This document shows, in pieces, positions 44,790 through 49,346 of a DNA stretch of 49,346 bases. This stretch comes from Halomonas halmophila (lineage in GTDB: Bacteria > Pseudomonadota > Gammaproteobacteria > Pseudomonadales > Halomonadaceae). Where the stretch lies: the NCBI RefSeq assembly GCF_006540005.1, contig NZ_BJOC01000027.1, positions 1 to 49,346 of the forward strand. Reading direction: 5' to 3'. Numbering within the stretch: the first letter of the stretch is position 1; each line of letters opens with the position of its first letter. The translations under genes were made by a program, and so were the position numbers. The notes under the pieces were generated by a model, which did no database searches, was not told the DNA's origin, and saw only the letters and a list, made by a program, of their open reading frames with translations.

Positions 44790-46826
44790 TTACAAATCCT
44801 TGACCAGCCTGAGGGCGTCATAGATGGCGGCATGGGTGTTGCGCGACTCCACCGCATCGCCCAGGCGGAACAACTGGAACCCCCCTTCGGCATGGCGCAC
44901 CACCGACTGCGGGTTGCCGGCGATCAGGTCGTCATAATCCACCTCGCCGCCATTCGACGCATGTTCCTTGAGCTCGAAGTACACATCGGCCATGGGCGTG
45001 ATGCCGTAGTTGACCACCACCTGATCGACACGACGCTCATGATCCAGGTCCATGTAGTCACTGGTGATACGCGCCAGCAGCTCGCCATCCGCACGTTCCA
45101 CGGACTTGAGCCGGTAGGTGGGCGTGAAGGTCACGTTGGGGCGCTGTAATTCGCGCATGTAGGGCACCAGGGTCATGGCCATGATCTCCGACGAGAAGGT
45201 TCGGTCGGGCGTCATGATCTCCACTTCGGCGCCGGTATGAGCGATGATCTCGGCCGCCTGCAGGGCGGCATGGTCACCGGCATCATCGAACAGCAGCACC
45301 TTGTCGCCCGGCGCAACGTGGCCCGAGAGGATATCCCAGGTGTTGACCACCAACTGGTGGCCCTGGGTCGGCATGTCCTCGATGGGGTAGCCACCGGTGG
45401 CCACGATCACCACGTCCGGGTTCTCCGCGAGCACTTCCTCGGCCTCGGCGAAGACGTTGTAGCGAATCTCCACGCCCAGCGCCTCGCAGCGAGACAGGCG
45501 CCAGTCGATGATGCCCATCATGTCGCGTCGGCGCGGGCTCTGGGCGGTCAGGCGTATCTGGCCGCCGGCCTCGCTGGACGCCTCCAGCACCAGTACCTCG
45601 TGCCCGCGCTCCGCGGCCACTCTGGCGGCCTCCAGCCCCGCCGGACCGGCGCCGATGATGACCACCCGGCGCTGCTGGTCAGCGGGCGGGATGGTATGCG
45701 GCATGGTGGTTTCACGCCCGGTGGCCGGGTTGTGAATGCAGTAGGCGGCGCCGCCCTGATAGATGCGGTCGAGGCAGTAGTTGGCACCGACGCAGGGGCG
45801 AATTTCCGCTTCGCGATCCTCCGTCAGCTTCTGGACGATATGCGGGTCGGCCATGTGCGCCCGGGTCATGCCGATCATGTCGACCAGGCCGGAGGAAATG
45901 GCATGACGGGCCGTGGCGACATCCTGAATCTTGGCACCGTGGAAGGTCGGGAAGTCGACCTGTCGGCGGATCTCGCCGGCAAAATCCAGGTGTGGAGCGC
46001 TGCGCATGCCCTGTACCGGGATGACATCGGTCAGGCCCGGGTCGGTATCGATGTGTCCGCGCACCACATTGAGAAAGTCGACCAGGCCACTGTCCTTGAG
46101 GCGCTGGGAGATGGTCATGCCGTCCTGCGGCGTCAGACCGCCCTCGAGCATCTCGTCGCCGGTATAGCGCAGACCGACGATGAACTCCGGTCCCACTCGC
46201 TTGCGAATGGCCTCGAGCACTTCGAAGGTGAAGCGCAGTCGGTTGTCCAGACTGCCGCCATAAGGACCCTCTAGGGTGTTGGTCAGCGGCGACCAGAACT
46301 GATCCATCAGATGGCCGTAGGCCTGCAGCTCGATACCGTCGAGCCCCGCCGCATGCATGCGTTCGGCGGCATCGGCGTAATCGCGGATCAGGCGTTCGAT
46401 ATCCCAGTCCTCGACCTGCTTGGGGTAGGCACGATGCGAGGCTTCGCGATGGTGCGAGGGCGAAACCGTCGGCAGCCAGTCGCCCTTGTCCCAGCGCGTG
46501 CGCCGGCCCAGGTGAGTAAGCTGAATCATCACCGCCGTGCCGTGTTCATGGCAGGCATCCGTCAGCTCGCGCATCCAGGGGACGACCTCATCCTTGTAGG
46601 CCAGGATGTTGTTGAACACCGGCGGACTGTCCCTGGACACCGCCGCCGAACCGGCCGTCATGGTCAGGCCCAGGCCTGCCTTGGCGCGCTCGACGTGATA
46701 GGCACGATAGAGCTCCTTGGGCATGCCATCTTCCGGGTAGGCCGGTTCATGGGACGTCATCATCAGACGGTTCTTGATGGTCAGGTTCTTGAGCTGAAAC
46801 GGCTGCAGCAGCGGATCGGTGGCCAC
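44790..46826 (-). CDS. DgcA/StcD-like N-methyl amino acid demethylase
   Basis: A 678-residue multi-domain flavoenzyme: an N-terminal FMN TIM barrel (KNLTIKNRLMMTSHEPAYPE, IQLTHLGRRTRWD, GGLDGIELQ-like AGLDGIELQAYGHLMDQF), an Fe-S region and a C-terminal FAD/NAD(P) half (RRVVIIGAGPAGLEAARVAA). It is closest in memory to DgcA (dimethylglycine demethylase) and StcD (N-methylproline demethylase). The Fe-S motif is C345-x5-C351-x11-C363, with Ala348 where trimethylamine dehydrogenase has a fourth Cys; I recall the same in DgcA. GGAGGG lies seven bases before a GTG at 46826; the upstream ATG (46841) overlaps that site, so I prefer the GTG. Substrate is inferred from neighbours. Confidence 0.87.
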   Translation of the reverse strand: MATDPLLQPFQLKNLTIKNRLMMTSHEPAYPEDGMPKELYRAYHVERAKAGLGLTMTAGSAAVSRDSPPVFNNILAYKDEVVPWMRELTDACHEHGTAVMIQLTHLGRRTRWDKGDWLPTVSPSHHREASHRAYPKQVEDWDIERLIRDYADAAERMHAAGLDGIELQAYGHLMDQFWSPLTNTLEGPYGGSLDNRLRFTFEVLEAIRKRVGPEFIVGLRYTGDEMLEGGLTPQDGMTISQRLKDSGLVDFLNVVRGHIDTDPGLTDVIPVQGMRSAPHLDFAGEIRRQVDFPTFHGAKIQDVATARHAISSGLVDMIGMTRAHMADPHIVQKLTEDREAEIRPCVGANYCLDRIYQGGAAYCIHNPATGRETTMPHTIPPADQQRRVVIIGAGPAGLEAARVAAERGHEVLVLEASSEAGGQIRLTAQSPRRRDMMGIIDWRLSRCEALGVEIRYNVFAEAEEVLAENPDVVIVATGGYPIEDMPTQGHQLVVNTWDILSGHVAPGDKVLLFDDAGDHAALQAAEIIAHTGAEVEIMTPDRTFSSEIMAMTLVPYMRELQRPNVTFTPTYRLKSVERADGELLARITSDYMDLDHERRVDQVVVNYGITPMADVYFELKEHASNGGEVDYDDLIAGNPQSVVRHAEGGFQLFRLGDAVESRNTHAAIYDALRLVKDL

Positions 46827-46841
46827 GGTCAGGCCCTCCAT

Positions 46842-46934
46842 CTTGTTGTGTTCTTGACAACGTTAGAAGCGACTGTACATGATTGTCAATCAGATGTTCA
46901 TCGATGTACATAAAAGGCGTCGGAGGTGCGGCAC
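46842..46934. promoter_or_regulatory. Divergent promoter region with three inverted repeats
   Basis: This spacer separates the demethylase (-) and ProC-like (+) genes. It holds GATTGTCAATC (46881-46891, perfect palindrome), TGTACAT (46874-46880) with its inverse ATGTACA (46904-46910), and GTTGT/ACAAC near 46845-46861. TTGTCA (46884-46889) and TACATA (46907-46912), 17 bp apart, could be the plus-strand promoter. The nested symmetry suggests a dimeric repressor binding site, for example a GntR or similar regulator, which is not encoded in the window. Confidence 0.5.
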
Positions 46935-47726
46935 ATGCTGAAAGACCTGGTGGTTGGCGTGATTGGCGGGCAGGGCTGGGTAGGGCGAGCCCTGGGGCTG
47001 GCGTTGCTCGAGAAGCGGTTGTTGGCACCCGAGCAACTGGTGGTGTCATCCCGTTCGGCACACACCGGCGCCTATGTCGACTGGCCCGGCGTGCGCTGTG
47101 TTCAGGATAACCGGCAGCTCGCTGATCTGGTGGATGTCATCGTGCTGTCGATTCGTCCGCAGGATCTCGCTGATATCGACACCCAGGTCGGCGACAAGCT
47201 GGTGATATCGCTGCTGGCGATGGCATCCCAGGAGTCCGTCGCCCGCCAGCTCGGCAGTCAGCGGGTGGTGCGGGCCATGCCCAATGCGGCCGCGGAGATT
47301 CAGCGTGGCTACTTTCCCTGGTATGCGTCACCGGCCATCAGTGATGGCGATCGCGGCATCGTGCAGGCGTTGCTGGAAAGCTGCGGCACGGCACGCGAGG
47401 TGTCGTCCGAAGACGCGATCGACTACCTGACGGCGGTGAGCGGTGCCGGGCCCGCTTACCCGGCCCTGCTGGCGCAGGCAATGCTGTCGCACGCCCGACA
47501 GGCGGGGCTCGACGATGATGTCGCCCGAGAAGCCGTGATGCAGACCCTGGTGGGCGGCAGCCTGTTGCTGGAACAGCAGGCGGCCGAGCCTGGTGAGATG
47601 GTCAAGCGCCTGGTGGATTATCAAGGCACCACCGCCGAGGGGTTGAGCACCATGATCGAAGGCGGCTTCGAGCGGGTCGTCCACGAGGGGCTGCAGGCGG
47701 CCTATCGAACCGCCAGGGAGGGATAA
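46935..47726 (+). CDS. Divergent pyrroline-5-carboxylate reductase (ProC) paralogue
   Basis: A 263-residue ProC-fold protein. The nucleotide-binding loop is VIGGQGWVGRALG. VVRAMPNAAAEIQRG matches the RxMPN region, and SGAGPAYPALLAQAM is the ProC dimer/active-site motif. The last signature, normally SPGGTT, reads DYQGTT, so the substrate pocket is changed. GGAGG eight bases before the ATG at 46935 sets the start. It could reduce P5C, or pyrroline-2-carboxylate or another imine made by the divergent operon. putP begins 112 bp downstream. Confidence 0.85.
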   Translation: MLKDLVVGVIGGQGWVGRALGLALLEKRLLAPEQLVVSSRSAHTGAYVDWPGVRCVQDNRQLADLVDVIVLSIRPQDLADIDTQVGDKLVISLLAMASQESVARQLGSQRVVRAMPNAAAEIQRGYFPWYASPAISDGDRGIVQALLESCGTAREVSSEDAIDYLTAVSGAGPAYPALLAQAMLSHARQAGLDDDVAREAVMQTLVGGSLLLEQQAAEPGEMVKRLVDYQGTTAEGLSTMIEGGFERVVHEGLQAAYRTAREG

Positions 47727-47838
47727 GCACGTATCTGGCCGACGTTGTGTGGGCCAGCCATTGATCACCAGATCCATAACAACGAGTACGCCGAACCTCC
47801 GGTTCAAGACCAACAATATTCAATAATCAGGTTCCACA

Positions 47839-49326
47839 ATGATAGATACGAGTCACGGTGTCGTGATCGGCACCTTCATGGCGTATTTCGCCATCATGCT
47901 GATTGTCGGTGTCGTTGCCTACCGGCGTTCCAACAATTTCTCCGACTATGTGCTCGGTGGCCGTACTCTGGGGCCGTTCGCCACGGCCCTCTCGTCCGGG
48001 GCTTCCGAGATGTCCGGCTGGCTGTTGATTGCCATGCCTGGCGCTGCCTTTCTGACCGGCATGTCATCCTTCTGGATCGCCGCAGGTCTGCTGGCGGGTA
48101 CGCTGCTCAACTGGTTGATCGTGGCGCGCCGCCTGCGGGTCTATAGTTTCATCGCCAATAATGCCCTGACGATTCCCGAGTACCTGGCCGAGCGCTTTCA
48201 GGACCGCACGCTGGTGCTGCGGCTAATCTCGGCGATTTTTATCATCATCTTCTACCTGTTCTACACCAGTTCGGGGCTGGTGGCCGGCGGAAAACTGTTG
48301 AACACCGTCTTCGGCATGGACTACTCGCTGGCGGTACTGGCCGGCGCTCTGGCGGTCATTTCCTACACCTTTTTCGGCGGTTACCTGGCGGTCTCCTGGA
48401 CCGATGTCATCCAGGGCATGATGATGTTCCTGACCCTGGTCATCGTGCCGGTGGTGGCAATATATGAGCTTGGTGGGGTCGGCGAGGCCTTCTCCGCCGC
48501 AGAAGGCGCCAAGGCCGGTGTTCTGAATGGCCTGCGGGATGCGTCGACCGGCGAATGGCTGACCTGGACGGCTGTCGTCAGCTCATTGGCCTGGGGGCTT
48601 GGCTACTTCGGTCAGCCGCATTCGCTGGCGCGCTTTGCCGGCATCAATGATGCGCGCAATATCCCCATGGCGCGCTGGATCGCGGTGATCTGGACGGCGG
48701 TTGGCCTGGTGGGCGCCCTGCTGATCGGCATACTCGGCAATGCCTATTTCCCTGATGGCCTGGGTGACCACGAGCGCATCTTCATGTTCATGATCGATAT
48801 CATGTTCAATCCGCTGGTCGCTGGTGTATTGCTGACAACCGTGCTAGCTGCCGTCATGTCGACAGCCGACTCTCAGTTGCTGATCTGTTCGTCGACGATT
48901 GCCGACGACATCTACAAGGCCGTTTTCCGCCAGTCCGCCTCGCAAAAGGAGTTGGTCATGGTGGGACGTGTGGCGGTCCTGGGCGTATCCAGTGTGGCGG
49001 TCATGCTGGCCTTGAACCCTGACTCCAATGTACTCGGCCTGGTGTCGTATGCCTGGGCAGGGTTCGGTGCGGCTTTCGGGCCGGCCCTCATCGCGTCACT
49101 CTTCTGGCCACGCATGAACCAGTGGGGCGCGCTGGCAGGTGTTGTCATGGGCGGGTTGACCGTCATCATCTGGGGGCAACTGAGTGGCGGTATCTACGAT
49201 CTGTATGAAATCGTGCCGGCCTTTCTCTTCTCGGCACTGGCGATTGTGTTCGTCACGCTGGTGACGCCGAGGCCCAACGAAGATGTTGGCCGTCAGTTCC
49301 AGAGCATGCTTGAAGAAATCCAATAA
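47839..49326 (+). CDS. putP: Sodium/proline symporter PutP
   Basis: PutP imports L-proline with Na+. The 495-residue protein of the solute:sodium symporter family has about 13 membrane segments. DYVLGGRTLGPFATALSSGASEMSGWLL holds the Ser/Gly region of the Na+/proline site, and LTIPEYLAERF, TSSGLVAGGKL, SYTFFGGYLAVSWTDVIQG and VMSTADSQLLICSS are PutP hallmarks. The Shine-Dalgarno is weak (AGG ten bases before ATG). Proline serves as carbon source and osmolyte; the gene's neighbours suggest a role in proline or methylproline use. The window ends 20 bp after the stop. Confidence 0.94.
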   Translation: MIDTSHGVVIGTFMAYFAIMLIVGVVAYRRSNNFSDYVLGGRTLGPFATALSSGASEMSGWLLIAMPGAAFLTGMSSFWIAAGLLAGTLLNWLIVARRLRVYSFIANNALTIPEYLAERFQDRTLVLRLISAIFIIIFYLFYTSSGLVAGGKLLNTVFGMDYSLAVLAGALAVISYTFFGGYLAVSWTDVIQGMMMFLTLVIVPVVAIYELGGVGEAFSAAEGAKAGVLNGLRDASTGEWLTWTAVVSSLAWGLGYFGQPHSLARFAGINDARNIPMARWIAVIWTAVGLVGALLIGILGNAYFPDGLGDHERIFMFMIDIMFNPLVAGVLLTTVLAAVMSTADSQLLICSSTIADDIYKAVFRQSASQKELVMVGRVAVLGVSSVAVMLALNPDSNVLGLVSYAWAGFGAAFGPALIASLFWPRMNQWGALAGVVMGGLTVIIWGQLSGGIYDLYEIVPAFLFSALAIVFVTLVTPRPNEDVGRQFQSMLEEIQ

Positions 49327-49341
49327 CACTCATCGGGAGTG
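49327..49341 (+). terminator. Possible start of putP terminator
   Basis: CACTC (49327-49331) and GAGTG (49337-49341) form a short stem after the putP stop. The window ends before any T-run could be seen. Confidence 0.3.
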
Positions 49342-49346
49342 CGTGT

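Overview
The window looks like chromosomal DNA of a high-GC, probably halophilic gammaproteobacterium of the Halomonas type. The gene order from der to queA matches, from memory, the Pseudomonas/Halomonas arrangement (der-bamB-yfgM-hisS-ispG-rodZ-pilF-rlmN-ndk-isc genes-cysE-trmJ-suhB-secF-secD-yajC-tgt-queA). A BCCT osmolyte transporter, PutP and acidic low-complexity tails fit a salt-adapted lifestyle. No database search was possible; family calls come from recognised motifs and gene order.

Layout. 36-1646: BCCT carrier (-). 1981-9478: der, bamB, yfgM, hisS, ispG, rodZ, pilF, a tight minus-strand operon. 9587-11197: rlmN and ndk (-). 11371-13423: a reduced isc locus, iscR-iscS-iscA, without iscU, hscB, hscA, fdx or iscX. 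13523-15324: cysE and trmJ (-). 15540-16836: suhB and an unknown 113-aa gene (+), closed by a strong bidirectional terminator that also ends the minus-strand queA-tgt-yajC-secD-secF run (16957-22516). 22654-22740: tRNA-Leu(CAA) with a clear promoter. 22906-23871: a zinc metallopeptidase-like protein (-).

23872-25099 is a 1.2-kb gene-free stretch. Its first part carries three hairpins and its second part is strongly T-rich and AT-rich. It leads into an accessory locus (25100-39344, +) for a type I secretion system: a 3,078-residue animal-type heme peroxidase with many RTX calcium-binding repeats (resembling the Mn(II)-oxidising MopA proteins), a PrtD-like ABC exporter, a second RTX protein with an N-terminal hydrophobic segment, and an HlyD/PrtE-like membrane fusion protein. 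No TolC-like gene is in the window, so the outer-membrane channel must come from elsewhere. This is the most interesting part of the window.

39585-49326 is a mixed metabolic region: LysE/RhtB exporter, YgjV-like membrane protein, AidB-like acyl-CoA dehydrogenase, YfcD-like NUDIX hydrolase, glutathione peroxidase, then a probable N-methyl amino acid/proline locus (Ldh-family oxidoreductase, DgcA/StcD-like demethylase, a divergent ProC paralogue and PutP) around a palindrome-rich divergent promoter.

Sequence-level surprises: SuhB has lost essentially all metal-binding residues; IscS lacks the C-terminal tail that meets IscU, in step with the missing iscU; the peroxidase fold is split by an inserted beta-rich domain; the Ldh-family protein lacks the usual catalytic histidine; and the BCCT carrier lacks part of the canonical aromatic substrate box.
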